Counted from the first letter of the stretch, positions 1 to 8,269 are shown. The stretch: 58,006 bases of DNA from Bacillota bacterium (GCA_023393095.1 JAEWMT010000012.1:1-58006); one strand, 5' to 3'. The notes: a model not told the origin generated them from the sequence alone. Made by a program: numbers and translations.

Positions 1-369
1 GTTTATTCCATATCCGATCCTAGAGCAAATGTTTTAAAACAGTATGTAAAAAGTCTTTCCGAAGAAAAGGGTATGCTGAAAGAATTCCAGTTATATGAAA
101 TGGTAGAAAAATTAGCTCCGGAAATAATCGGTAGGGAAAGAAAGATGTATAAGGGTGTCAGTGCCAACGTAGATTTCTACAGCGGCTTTGTATATCATAT
201 GCTTGATTTACCGAAAGAGCTTTATACCCCGATTTTTGCGATGGCAAGAATCTCTGGCTGGAGCGCTCACCGTTTGGAAGAACTAATCAATGCCGGTAAG
301 ATTATACGTCCTGCTTATATGAATGTTACTGAGCCGCGTAATTATGTTCCTATGAATCAAAGAGATTAA
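1..369 (+). CDS. gltA: Citrate synthase, C-terminal part (gene starts before the window)
   Basis: The reading frame is open from base 1, so only the last 122 residues are present. The stretch VSANVDFYSGFVYHMLDLP and the following GWSAHRLEEL are the conserved C-terminal region of citrate synthase, which condenses acetyl-CoA and oxaloacetate; the Asp of VDFYSG is the usual catalytic aspartate. The end (RPAYMN followed by a short tail) fits the normal C-terminus of the family. A hairpin terminator follows about 40 bases later. The family call is safe; whether the enzyme is a citrate or methylcitrate synthase cannot be told from this part. Confidence 0.93.
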   Translation, partial: VYSISDPRANVLKQYVKSLSEEKGMLKEFQLYEMVEKLAPEIIGRERKMYKGVSANVDFYSGFVYHMLDLPKELYTPIFAMARISGWSAHRLEELINAGKIIRPAYMNVTEPRNYVPMNQRD

Positions 370-410
370 ATATTATTTTCATAAAAAGCTTAAATTTACA
401 AGAGAACTAT

Positions 411-446
411 ACTACCGGATCAAATGATATAATAAGATCCGGTAGT
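411..446 (+). terminator. Hairpin terminator after citrate synthase
   Basis: An 11-bp perfect stem (ACTACCGGATC / GATCCGGTAGT) encloses a 14-base AT-rich loop and is followed by ATTCTTAATTT, a weak T-rich tail. Confidence 0.7.
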
Positions 447-543
447 ATTCTTAATTTAGAAGAACAATAAATAAAGGTACATATTAATATTATTTTTTTG
501 AATATATGATAATAAAATTTAAAATTTAATGAAATATTTACTA

Positions 544-572
544 GGGTATTTCAAATCTTTTTACGCATACTA
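544..572 (+). promoter_or_regulatory. Possible forespore (sigma-G-like) promoter of the spore protein gene
   Basis: CATACTA at 566-572 matches the sigma-G -10 consensus, with GGTATT 16 bases upstream as a weaker -35. It lies about 135 bases before the SASP start codon, in the 337-bp gap after citrate synthase. The assignment leans on the spore gene downstream; the rest of the gap shows only AT-rich sequence and the terminator at its start. Confidence 0.35.
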
Positions 573-706
573 ATAGCGTAACAACTTAATGAAATTAATT
601 ATTCATAATTTTATTAAGTCTTGATGAATATTATAGATATTGATCAAGTAGTAAACAACAACACTAATTATTTTGATTATTCAAAATATGAAATGGAGGA
701 GTTTAT

Positions 707-904
707 ATGTCAAGAAATAGAGCAACAGTACCCGAAGCAAAAGAAGCATTAGATCGTTTTAAATTTGAAGTTGCAAATGAAATAGGAGTACCTTTAAAAC
801 AAGGTTACAATGGAGACCTGACATCAAAACAGAATGGTTCAGTTGGTGGTCATATGGTTAAAAAGATGATACAGGATTATGAAAATAGAATGGCTGGTAA
901 ATAA
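707..904 (+). CDS. Small acid-soluble spore protein, alpha/beta type
   Basis: The 65-residue protein has the two conserved SASP blocks: EALDRFKFEVANEIGVPL, which contains the germination-protease cleavage region (FEVANEIG), and NGDLTSKQNGSVGGHMVKKM near the C-terminus. Alpha/beta SASPs coat spore DNA in an A-like form and protect it from UV and heat. The start is set by the strong GGAGG eight bases upstream. The gene stands alone between two terminators, as is usual for ssp genes, and marks the organism as a spore former. Confidence 0.95.
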   Translation: MSRNRATVPEAKEALDRFKFEVANEIGVPLKQGYNGDLTSKQNGSVGGHMVKKMIQDYENRMAGK

Positions 905-924
905 TAAAATCTAATATATTCGTG

Positions 925-957
925 GCGGTTGCTGATAACTTGGCAACCGCTGTTTTT
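925..957 (+). terminator. Terminator of the SASP gene
   Basis: GCGGTTGC / GCAACCGC stem with a 10-base loop, followed by TGTTTTT. Confidence 0.88.
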
Positions 958-1069
958 ATAAAATAATAGAAAAAAGCATTGAAATATTAGAAAGGATAGG
1001 ATACACTTACTATTGATATATATATACTTAATCAATTAAAATAAAAATAGTATTATTCGGAGTGAAGTT

Positions 1070-1624
1070 ATGAGAGTTATAGCGGGTAAAGCCAGAAGAT
1101 TACAGCTAAAAACACCGGAAGGCTTTGAAACTAGACCTACAACTGATAAAGTTAAGGAAACTTTATTTAATATTCTAAATCCTTATCTGCCTGATGCTGA
1201 TTTTTTAGATTGCTTTGCCGGGAGCGGTGCTATTGGTATCGAAGCACTTTCCAGAGGTGCTAAATATAGTGCTTTTGTGGAAAATAGCAAGATTGCGATG
1301 GATTGTATTAAAGCAAATCTAAAAAATACTAAGCTTGAAAATTGTGCAGAACTATTTCCTTATAGTGTATCCGAAGCAATACGAATATTTGAGATTAAAG
1401 GGAAGGTTTTTGACGTAATATTTATGGACCCTCCTTATAACTATATGCTGGAGAAAGAAGCATTGCTTTCCCTGCAAAATTCGAGTATTATTTACTGCGA
1501 TACGATTATTGTTGTAGAGGCATCTCTGAAAACAGATTTTGATTATCTTGAAGATACTAAATTCAGGATTTTTAAAAAGAAAGAATATAAAACGAATCAA
1601 CATGTTTTTATTGAACTAAAATAA
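1070..1624 (+). CDS. rsmD: 16S rRNA (guanine(966)-N2)-methyltransferase RsmD
   Basis: At 184 residues this is a full-length RsmD. It has the N-terminal MRVIAGKARR with the TRPTTDKVKETLFNIL block, the SAM-binding glycine motif DCFAGSGAIGIEA (residues 47-59) and the catalytic DPPYN (120-124). RsmD methylates G966 of 16S rRNA during assembly of the 30S subunit. It is followed after 58 bases by coaD, the conserved rsmD-coaD (Bacillus ylbH-ylbI) pair, so the two are probably cotranscribed. Confidence 0.95.
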   Translation: MRVIAGKARRLQLKTPEGFETRPTTDKVKETLFNILNPYLPDADFLDCFAGSGAIGIEALSRGAKYSAFVENSKIAMDCIKANLKNTKLENCAELFPYSVSEAIRIFEIKGKVFDVIFMDPPYNYMLEKEALLSLQNSSIIYCDTIIVVEASLKTDFDYLEDTKFRIFKKKEYKTNQHVFIELK

Positions 1625-1682
1625 TTTGCACTACATAGATGAAAAGGCAAGCTGCCCAAGAGAGACAGCATGGGAGATTATT

Positions 1683-2195
1683 ATGAAAATCGGTATTTAT
1701 CCAGGCAGTTTTGACCCAATAACTTATGGACACTTGGATATCATTGTTCGTGCTTCAAGATTGGTTGATAAATTAGTCATTGGAGTATTAAAAAACAGTC
1801 AGAAGAAACCATTATTTACAGCAGAAGAACGGGTTGAATTGATTAAAAAAGCGATTAAAGAAGAGACAGATTTAAAGAATATTCAGGTAGATTCTTTTAA
1901 TGGATTACTAATTGATTTTGCAGCAAAAGAAAATGCAGCCATTATTGTCAGAGGACTTCGTGCTATTACGGATTTTGAATATGAATTACAGATAGCACAG
2001 ACAAATCATAAATTAAATGATAAGATAGATACTATATTTTTTACTACCAGCGTGGAATACGCTTATCTTAGCTCCAGTGCAATCAAAGAAATAGCATCCT
2101 TTGGTGGAGATATCAAACAATTTGTACCGGGGTGTGTTGTACAGTCAGTGTATGATAAATATAATTCAAATAATTGCGAAACTCGTAAATTATAG
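1683..2195 (+). CDS. coaD: Phosphopantetheine adenylyltransferase (CoaD), C-terminus altered by an insertion
   Basis: CoaD transfers AMP from ATP to 4'-phosphopantetheine, the penultimate step of CoA synthesis; coaE for the last step is at 32.5 kb. MKIGIYPGSFDPITYGHLDI holds the GSFDP and GH nucleotidyltransferase motif, and YAYLSSSAIKEI is the ISSTxIR-like motif. I chose the ATG at 1683 rather than an upstream TTG because homologues begin exactly here and GGGAG precedes it. The protein is 170 residues; without the element at 2166-2318 the frame would read ...DKYNK and stop at 162, the usual family size. The last residues (SNNCETRKL) come from the element. Confidence 0.96.
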   Translation: MKIGIYPGSFDPITYGHLDIIVRASRLVDKLVIGVLKNSQKKPLFTAEERVELIKKAIKEETDLKNIQVDSFNGLLIDFAAKENAAIIVRGLRAITDFEYELQIAQTNHKLNDKIDTIFFTTSVEYAYLSSSAIKEIASFGGDIKQFVPGCVVQSVYDKYNSNNCETRKL

Positions 2196-2318
2196 ATATA
2201 GTATGCACAGTAAATACTATTTCGGAGCGGAAGTTAAGCCCGAAGGAAGCGTTGGAGCGGAGAAATAAGTATTTGCTGTGTATACAATTACAAAGACGAT
2301 ATAGTTTCGCAATAACCT
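2166..2318 (+). mobile_element. MITE-like hairpin element inserted in the 3' end of coaD
   Basis: About 150 bp are flanked by an 11-bp direct repeat, ATAAATATAAT, at 2155-2165 and 2319-2329. The two arms are complementary over roughly 53 bases: an outer part ATTGCGAAACT / AGTTTCGCAAT and a longer inner part from GTATGCACAGTAAATACT to its match ending in GTATAC near 2286. The central ~37 bases are purine- and GC-rich (GGAGCGGAAG...). No coding sequence fits inside. Joining the sequence across the direct repeat restores a CoaD of family length with the ribosome binding site of the next gene directly after it, which supports a real insertion. Confidence 0.7.
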
Positions 2319-2349
2319 ATAAATATAATAAGTAAGGAGTGTTTGAAAA

Positions 2350-2991
2350 ATGGGAGCAAGCAGAATTGAACAGTTAATTGAGGATATTTATGAATTTGTT
2401 GAAAGTTGCAGGATGCAGCCGTTATCAAGCACCAAGGTAATCGTTCCTAAGGATGAATTATATGATTTATTGGACGAGCTTCGACTAAGAACCCCTGATG
2501 AAATCAAACGTTATCAGAAGATTATATCAAACAGAGATGCAATTATTGCAGATGCTGAAGAAAAAGCGGAGGGAATAATTCGTCAGACCAAAGAAAAATC
2601 AAAAGAACTTTTAAATGAGCATGAAATAATGCAGCAGGCTTATTATCAGGCGAATGAAATGATTATGCAGGCATCGGAAGATGCAGAAAGAATGCGTAGG
2701 GAGGCTGCTGAGGAGTCGGATCAGATCAGAAGCGGAGCGTTGGCATATTCTAATGATGTGTTAACCGAGGTTGAACGTGTGCTGGCAAATGCATATGAGA
2801 CAGCAGCTACAAGATATGATAGTTTCATTGGTACTTTAAAAAATAATCTGGAGATTATTAATAATAATAAAAAGGAACTGCAGGATCAGCTTTATCCTAA
2901 TCAGGACACACTTGTTGATCTAGAGCAGGAAGAATATACGGACGGTGATTTTGATTTTGATGAAAATACTTTCCTGAACGATGTGGAATAA
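2350..2991 (+). CDS. Conserved coiled-coil protein (DivIVA/ATPase-subunit-E-like), unknown function
   Basis: The 213-residue soluble protein starts after AAGGAGTG. It has a short N-terminal region (residues 1-50), then a long charged helix (about 50-140) rich in Glu, Ala, Lys and Gln, typical of a coiled coil, and an acidic tail. It has no signal peptide or membrane segment. The heptad-rich middle superficially resembles V-type ATPase subunit E or DivIVA, which is why such proteins often get these names. It lies between coaD and the convergent ylbJ, which suggests no specific role. Confidence 0.75.
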   Translation: MGASRIEQLIEDIYEFVESCRMQPLSSTKVIVPKDELYDLLDELRLRTPDEIKRYQKIISNRDAIIADAEEKAEGIIRQTKEKSKELLNEHEIMQQAYYQANEMIMQASEDAERMRREAAEESDQIRSGALAYSNDVLTEVERVLANAYETAATRYDSFIGTLKNNLEIINNNKKELQDQLYPNQDTLVDLEQEEYTDGDFDFDENTFLNDVE

Positions 2992-2994
2992 GGC

Positions 2995-3972
2995 TTAGGC
3001 ATAATAGAACAAGGATATATATAGTAATGAAAAAAGCAGAGCCAGTATAGCACTAATCAATTTTACGATAATATATGAATATATGGATAGTCTTGAGTCT
3101 CCAAGTACGCTTTTGGTTTGAGCTACAGCCGAAAAACCGCCAAATGTGGTTAGCGTGCAGACCAAGACTATTTTCATTTTTATATCCATAGTTGTAACAC
3201 AGACTTGGCTGATTCCTGTTGTAATTTCAAGAATTCCCATCAGAGTAGCTTTAATAAAGCTTGTTTCAGGTCCAATTTCTTTGATAATCTGGGCTATTAT
3301 TGAGAATAATATGATGTAGCCTCCAATTTTGGTAACTATTTCAAAACCATTCATAATCGAGTTGTCAAGAAGCTCAAAAGAGAAGCGTTTGAATGTAGCA
3401 CTATTATTCTTTGCTGCAGTATTCACTTGGTTGGCTTCGCTTATTTTATCGGTAAGGGAAAAAAAGTAACGGAAAATGATTGAACCGAGGATGGAAGCAC
3501 CGTATATTATGATAAATAAAGCATAGTTTATATTAGGATGCTTTAATTGGGTGATGGCGATATATCCAATGATGAACATGGGACTTGCATTATTACACAT
3601 ACCAAGTAGAAACTGGGCTTCTTTCCTGTTGATTTTGTTTTCCTGGACAAGATCAGCGGTAGACTTTGCTCCCATTGGAATGCCGGATAGAAAGCCGATG
3701 ACAATCGGATAACAACCTTCATAGCTGATCCGGAATAATTTTCCCAGGAGAGGATAGAAGATTTTGCTGATCTGCCTCGTAATATTGAGCCGGACAATCA
3801 GATTTGACAGGATGATAAATGGAAGAAGATTGGGCAGGACATTATGAAACCATAACAAAAGTCCAGAGCTGGCTCCTCGAAAGGAAGCTCCGGGACAAAT
3901 TAACATTAAGCACATAAATAATAATACAAGGCTTTTAACCAACATATTTTTATTAACTTTATGTAATTTCAT
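2995..3972 (-). CDS. ylbJ: Sporulation integral membrane protein YlbJ
   Basis: The 325-residue hydrophobic protein has about eight membrane segments and nucleoside-recognition-type repeats: SGIPMGAKSTADLV with MCNNASPMFIIGYIA in the first half, and TTGISQVC with TTFGGFSAVAQ in the second. YlbJ is a mother-cell protein needed for the spore envelope in Bacillus. I place the start at 3972, behind GGGGGT; a start at 4020 would be translated through a dispersed repeat (MSKNFSSLKSVQAGVV) and lacks a ribosome binding site. It is convergent with the coiled-coil gene, with three bases between them. Confidence 0.9.
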   Translation of the reverse strand: MKLHKVNKNMLVKSLVLLFMCLMLICPGASFRGASSGLLLWFHNVLPNLLPFIILSNLIVRLNITRQISKIFYPLLGKLFRISYEGCYPIVIGFLSGIPMGAKSTADLVQENKINRKEAQFLLGMCNNASPMFIIGYIAITQLKHPNINYALFIIIYGASILGSIIFRYFFSLTDKISEANQVNTAAKNNSATFKRFSFELLDNSIMNGFEIVTKIGGYIILFSIIAQIIKEIGPETSFIKATLMGILEITTGISQVCVTTMDIKMKIVLVCTLTTFGGFSAVAQTKSVLGDSRLSIYSYIIVKLISAILALLFSLLYISLFYYA

Positions 3973-3981
3973 AACAACCCC

Positions 3982-4044
3982 CGCTTGAACCGATTTCAAA
4001 GAACTAAAGTTCTTCGACATATGAATATATATGTACTCATATTC
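3982..4044 (+). repeat. Dispersed palindromic repeat A, copy 1
   Basis: The copy reads CGCTTGAACCGATTTCAAAG, then AACTAAAGTTCTTCG, then a TATGAATATATATG tail. It is the same sequence as 15671-15746 and as the complement of 12903-12980. The core AAGAACTAAAGTTCTT is a palindrome. Here it forms the 5' leader of ylbJ and touches its ribosome binding site. Confidence 0.85.
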
Positions 4045-4092
4045 TGTCGTTAAACAACAGATAACTTATATTAACTATCAATAACCTACTTA

Positions 4093-4121
4093 TTGGAGCT
4101 AGGTAGAAGGTTTATTATAAT
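4093..4121 (+). promoter_or_regulatory. Probable sigma-A promoter of pepF
   Basis: TTGGAG and TATAAT are separated by exactly 17 bases, about 50 bases before the pepF start codon, in the gap between the divergent ylbJ and pepF. Confidence 0.5.
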
Positions 4122-4173
4122 TTATTGAAATTAGTTATAAAATATTACAAAAATAGGATAAGGAGATTGAACA

Positions 4174-5985
4174 ATGGCACAAATTGGGAACTTGCCGAAA
4201 AGAAGTGAAGTAGATCAAAGGTTTACCTGGGCAATTGAGGATTTATATGCTTCGGATGAATTGTGGCAAAAGGAATATGAAAAAATTAAGGAAATACTTC
4301 CAAAGGTATCTGAATATCAGGGGAGGCTCACCAAATCAGGAGACATTCTGTTAGGCTTCCTTCATTTATCGGATGAGGTTAATCAGCTGTTGGAGAGAGT
4401 CTATGTGTATGCAAACCAGAAGTATCATGAAGATACGGCCAGCCCTGTTTATCAGGATTTGTCCAATAAGGCAAATGCACTTTCTGTTCAGGTAAGTGCT
4501 GCATTTGCCTTTGCAACACCTGAAATTCTCACAATACCGGAGGAAATGCTGGTACAGTTTCTTCATGAAAACGAAGAACTTAGAGTTTATGAGTTTTATC
4601 TTAAGGATATATTGCGCCTAAAACCACATATACTTTCCGGTGAGCTGGAGGTATTACTTGCAGATGCAGGTGAGATAGCAAATGGAGCCGAAAATATCTA
4701 CTCCATGTTTAATAATGCAGATATTAAATTTCCGGAGATTACTGATGAGAAGGGTGAAACCATAAGAATTACTCACGGAAGATATGGGCAGCTTTTAGAA
4801 AGTAATGACCGTAGGGTTAGAAAAGAAGCATTTGAGGGAGTATATACGACCTATTCGAGTCTTCGTAATACTCTGGCGGCAGCCTTCAGCGCTAATGTAA
4901 AGCAGGAGGTTTTCTTTGCAAAGGCAAGAAAATATGGAAGTACTCTTGAAAGGGTTCTTGATACAGCAAATATTCCTACACAAGTATATACAAACCTAAT
5001 AGAGGCAGTACATGAAAATATAGGGTTAATGCATCGTTATGTTACGGTAAGAAAGAAGCTGCTTGGACTAGAGGATCTGCATATGTATGATTTATATGCA
5101 CCCTTAGTAGGAGAATTTAAGATGGAGGTTCCATTCGATGAAGCAAAGAGTATTGTAGCGAAGGGTCTGGCTCCGCTTGGAGAGGATTACCTGAGAATAT
5201 TAAATGAGGGCTATCATCATCGTTGGATTGATGTCTATGAAAATGAAAATAAGCGAAGCGGAGCTTATTCCTGGGGAGCTTATGGGACACATCCTTATGT
5301 TTTGCTAAATTATAATGAGACCTTAAATAATGTTTTTACCTTGGCTCATGAGATGGGTCATGCAATTCATAGCTATTATTCGGATAAAAAACAGCCTTAT
5401 ATATATGCCGGATATAAAATATTTGTAGCTGAGGTGGCATCCACCTGCAATGAATCGCTTTTGATTGACTATATGTTGAAAACGACTCAGGATAAAAAGG
5501 AAAGGGCTTATCTAATCAATCATTTTCTTGAGAAGTTTAAAGGAACACTGTTCCGTCAGGCGATGTTTGCTGAATTTGAGATGATTACCCATAAAAAGGT
5601 GGAAGCGGGAGAAAGCCTTACGGCAGATGAACTTTGTAAGATTTACCATGATCTGAATGTTACCTATTTTGGAGATGATATTATCATTGATCCGGAAATA
5701 GATATGGAATGGTCGAGAATTCCTCATTTTTATAATGCATTTTATGTGTATCAATATGCGACAGGGTATTCAGCTGCGATTGCTTTATCCAGAAGGATTT
5801 TGAATGAAGGGTCTCCGGCGGTGGAGGATTATATCAATTTCTTAAGTGGCGGAAGCTCTGATTATCCGATTGAACTTCTAAAGGCAGCAGGTGTTGATAT
5901 GAGTACAAAGGAACCGGTGCATCAGGCGCTACAGTTGTTCTCGGAGCTACTTGATCAGATGGAAGAGTTGATTAAGGAGATTTAG
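4174..5985 (+). CDS. pepF: Oligoendopeptidase F (M3 family zinc metallopeptidase)
   Basis: The 603-residue protein has the full PepF architecture: an N-terminal helical domain with the PRSEV-like opening (LPKRSEVDQRFTWAIEDLY) and the M3 catalytic domain with HEMGHAIHSYY, giving zinc ligands H392 and H396 and catalytic E393. The third ligand is probably the Glu of EVASTCNE. There is no signal peptide, so it acts in the cytoplasm on peptides of roughly 7-17 residues. AAGGAG lies just upstream of the start. The TAG stop falls in an 11-bp repeat flanking the element at 5991-6173, so the 3' UTR has been replaced by that element. Confidence 0.96.
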   Translation: MAQIGNLPKRSEVDQRFTWAIEDLYASDELWQKEYEKIKEILPKVSEYQGRLTKSGDILLGFLHLSDEVNQLLERVYVYANQKYHEDTASPVYQDLSNKANALSVQVSAAFAFATPEILTIPEEMLVQFLHENEELRVYEFYLKDILRLKPHILSGELEVLLADAGEIANGAENIYSMFNNADIKFPEITDEKGETIRITHGRYGQLLESNDRRVRKEAFEGVYTTYSSLRNTLAAAFSANVKQEVFFAKARKYGSTLERVLDTANIPTQVYTNLIEAVHENIGLMHRYVTVRKKLLGLEDLHMYDLYAPLVGEFKMEVPFDEAKSIVAKGLAPLGEDYLRILNEGYHHRWIDVYENENKRSGAYSWGAYGTHPYVLLNYNETLNNVFTLAHEMGHAIHSYYSDKKQPYIYAGYKIFVAEVASTCNESLLIDYMLKTTQDKKERAYLINHFLEKFKGTLFRQAMFAEFEMITHKKVEAGESLTADELCKIYHDLNVTYFGDDIIIDPEIDMEWSRIPHFYNAFYVYQYATGYSAAIALSRRILNEGSPAVEDYINFLSGGSSDYPIELLKAAGVDMSTKEPVHQALQLFSELLDQMEELIKEI

Positions 5986-5990
5986 GTATT

Positions 5991-6173
5991 GAGTGCTGTG
6001 TGGTATGGGACAGGGATCCGGAATGTATTTCGGACGATGCTTACATCCCGCTCGCAAGTGTAAGCGACAGTGATGACATGATAAGACCATGTCCCCCTGT
6101 CTCATACACTTGAGGCGGGCTGGCATCCTACGAAACACATTTTCCGGATCCCTGCCCCACACCACATAGCACA
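5991..6173 (+). mobile_element. MITE-like long inverted repeat with 11-bp target duplication, at the pepF stop codon
   Basis: The 183-bp segment is flanked by ATTTAGGTATT at 5980-5990 and again at 6174-6184; the left copy contains the pepF stop. Its arms pair over about 75 bases: TGCTGTGTGGTATGGGACAG with CAGGGATCCGG on the left, and CCGGATCCCTG with CCACACCACATAGCA on the right. A small inner hairpin (GACATG / CATGTC) sits at the centre. It encodes nothing recognisable. Inverted ends plus an exact direct repeat are the standard signature of a non-autonomous transposable element, and the hairpin could also end pepF transcription. Confidence 0.75.
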
Positions 6174-6228
6174 ATTTAGGTATTAAATTTAGAATGTATA
6201 AATTGTTTTAGTTTAAATAGTCTGGTAG

Positions 6229-6438
6229 TTATTCTTTGTATTGAAAATTACAGAGTTTTTTCTCAGACTCTTTTTCATATATGGGATCATGGTTGATGTT
6301 ACTGGCTTTTCCTGTTTTTTTATATCCGCAAATACTCCAAAAATCACCTACTTTATCTGATGTAAGATAAATGTGTTTGACCCCTTTGTCATAAAGTACC
6401 TTTTCAGCATGAGCAACTATAAGATAACAATGCCATGC
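6229..6438 (-). pseudogene. C-terminal remnant of a GNAT acetyltransferase
   Basis: The minus-strand frame is open for 69 codons with no start and ends in TAA. It reads LIVAHAEKVLYDKGVKHIYL, then TSDKVGDFWSICGYKKTGKA, which is the last helix-strand part of a GNAT domain (acetyl-CoA-binding helix, then the Y-L-x-T-S strand and the xFYxxxGF-like WSICGYKKTG). The N-terminal two thirds are missing. It overlaps the last 22 bases of tmcAL in another frame, so its 5' end was lost at the tmcAL boundary. Confidence 0.7.
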
Positions 6439-7814
6439 TTATACTCATTTAAAATATTACTTTTGTATTTCTCATAAACAGCCTGATTATATAAGTGAGT
6501 AGCAAATATGTCTTCCGAAAGCATTCGAAGTCCCAGAGTATCCAGTTTCTCGTTCGCCCTTGATACCTTGGTGATGATGGGAATTCGACCACTTCGTTCT
6601 ATTTGTCGCAGAAGATGGGAGGCATCCTTTCTAACCCCGAGGACTCTGGCGTATTGGGTGCAGCCATTTGTCTGATATTCTACGAATGCATCCTTTCGTA
6701 TACCAAGGAGAAGATGAATTAGAGCACGACTGATCCGCGTCATCGTCATATTTTTGGTTTTGATTTTTTGTATCAGCTCAGCTATGCTGCAATTAAGATC
6801 AGAGATATTTAAAATACGGTCTGCCAGATCGCCGGAGATATCCATATATTCGGTGAGGGATTTTCTGTTTTCAGCCATGAGTTTATATTTTATAATTTGA
6901 GAAAAATCCTCTTCCGTAACAGGATAGGTTTTGCCATATTGAGCTTGTAAAAGGTGATAAACGTCGGTTGGAACGCTGTTTTTCATCTCGGTAAAATAAT
7001 TATCAGTATTATCATTTTTACTATGGATTGCCTTTCGGATAGCAGTAGCCGAACTAATTACAGGTTGAGCCGATAATCTATCTTCTGGAATATCGTTCAG
7101 TAATTTTACTGGAAGTTCATCAGGAATCCTTTGAAATATATCTTCAGACATATCAAAGGTAGTCGTAATTGACCAATCACGAATATCATCGATGTCTGAA
7201 AGCTCCCTCTCGTGATAGTGAGAAGAAATTCTCTGAATTGTGACAGGAAGTATTGACGATTCAAGTTTATGAATCGCTTTTAGGTATTCAATTCCCAGAA
7301 TATTATTCGGTTCTATTAAAATTTTGGTTAAAGCCTCTCCCTCTGAGGGCTCCATCCGTTCTATGGTTTCGTTCAGGGCTTTCATTCTGGCAGCAGGATA
7401 AGTCGCACCAGCTTTTAAAAAGCCCTGCATAGCAGTGTCATAGGATGCAGGAGTATTGATGATAAACTTTGCTGCTTTTTGCAGTAGGTCAATATTACCT
7501 GCTTCGCTGCCAAAGCAAAGAAAGTCTACAATTTCCAGCTGATCCAGAAGGGATACAGCTCCGAGAGCAAAATACTCTGCACTACCTGTCGCATAACAAA
7601 CCGGAAGTTCTAGTACTAGATCCACACCGTTTCGAAGAGCCATTTCTGTTCGACTGTATTTATCAATAACAGCAGGGGTACCCCTTTGCACATAATTACC
7701 GCTCATCACAGCGATACAATAATCCGCTCCGGTGATCCTTTTCGCTTCCTCGATATGATGCTTATGTCCGTTATGGAATGGGTTGTATTCGGTAATCAAG
7801 CCAACGACTTTCAT
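6417..7814 (-). CDS. tmcAL: tRNA(Met) cytidine acetate ligase TmcAL (YlbM family)
   Basis: TmcAL activates acetate with ATP and makes N4-acetylcytidine at the wobble base of elongator tRNA-Met. The 465-residue protein opens with MKVVGLITEYNPFHNGHKHH, the nucleotidyltransferase HxGH motif, followed by MSGNYVQRGTPAVIDKY and LELPVCYATGSAEYFA, all diagnostic of the family. AAGGAGTG precedes the start. It is longer than the Bacillus protein (about 415), and its last residues run into a GNAT remnant. It is divergent from pta-ackA, whose product acetate is its substrate. Confidence 0.95.
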   Translation of the reverse strand: MKVVGLITEYNPFHNGHKHHIEEAKRITGADYCIAVMSGNYVQRGTPAVIDKYSRTEMALRNGVDLVLELPVCYATGSAEYFALGAVSLLDQLEIVDFLCFGSEAGNIDLLQKAAKFIINTPASYDTAMQGFLKAGATYPAARMKALNETIERMEPSEGEALTKILIEPNNILGIEYLKAIHKLESSILPVTIQRISSHYHERELSDIDDIRDWSITTTFDMSEDIFQRIPDELPVKLLNDIPEDRLSAQPVISSATAIRKAIHSKNDNTDNYFTEMKNSVPTDVYHLLQAQYGKTYPVTEEDFSQIIKYKLMAENRKSLTEYMDISGDLADRILNISDLNCSIAELIQKIKTKNMTMTRISRALIHLLLGIRKDAFVEYQTNGCTQYARVLGVRKDASHLLRQIERSGRIPIITKVSRANEKLDTLGLRMLSEDIFATHLYNQAVYEKYKSNILNEYKHGIVIL

Positions 7815-8169
7815 ATATTATGGCACTCCTTATTTATAGTTAAGATATGTATGATAATACCATCATAGCCTATTATCGTCAATTATGCAGAAATATAATA
7901 CGACATGATAAGCTAATATTGCATTCTGTAAATACCTTTTCAAATTATATGACTTAATTCTTCATAAACAAAATACGATACTACGTTTGCCCATAGGTTG
8001 TCCTCGCTAAAGCTGCGGATAATACTCATTATATAGACCGCATCGGAAATTATAAATGTAATTTTAATTTCAGGTGATACAAGAGGTAAGAGTGTTAAAA
8101 ATGTATGTTTATAGTACAAAATTTATAAATAAATATGAAAATATCGTTTCATTTTTCAACAAAATATAC

Positions 8170-8198
8170 TTGTATATGAATAATAATTGTCTTATAAT
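8170..8198 (+). promoter_or_regulatory. Probable promoter of pta-ackA
   Basis: TTGTAT and TATAAT are separated by 17 bases and lie about 70 bases before pta. The rest of the 455-bp gap between the divergent tmcAL and pta (7815-8269) is AT-rich and shows no convincing gene or hairpin. Confidence 0.5.
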
Positions 8199-8269
8199 AA
8201 AAGTTATTGGTTTAACCTATATTATAATAAGAACATATCATGTTGAGGTGCGTAGGAAGGAGAAACATC

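Noticed and set aside
1352..1603. Open frame on the minus strand inside rsmD
   Set aside because: Low-complexity shadow of a clear family gene on the other strand, with no ribosome binding site.
2199..2286. The coaD-downstream hairpin as a plain terminator or riboswitch
   Set aside because: There is no T-run, the hairpin starts inside coaD, and the 11-bp direct repeat with restored gene end explains it better as an insertion.
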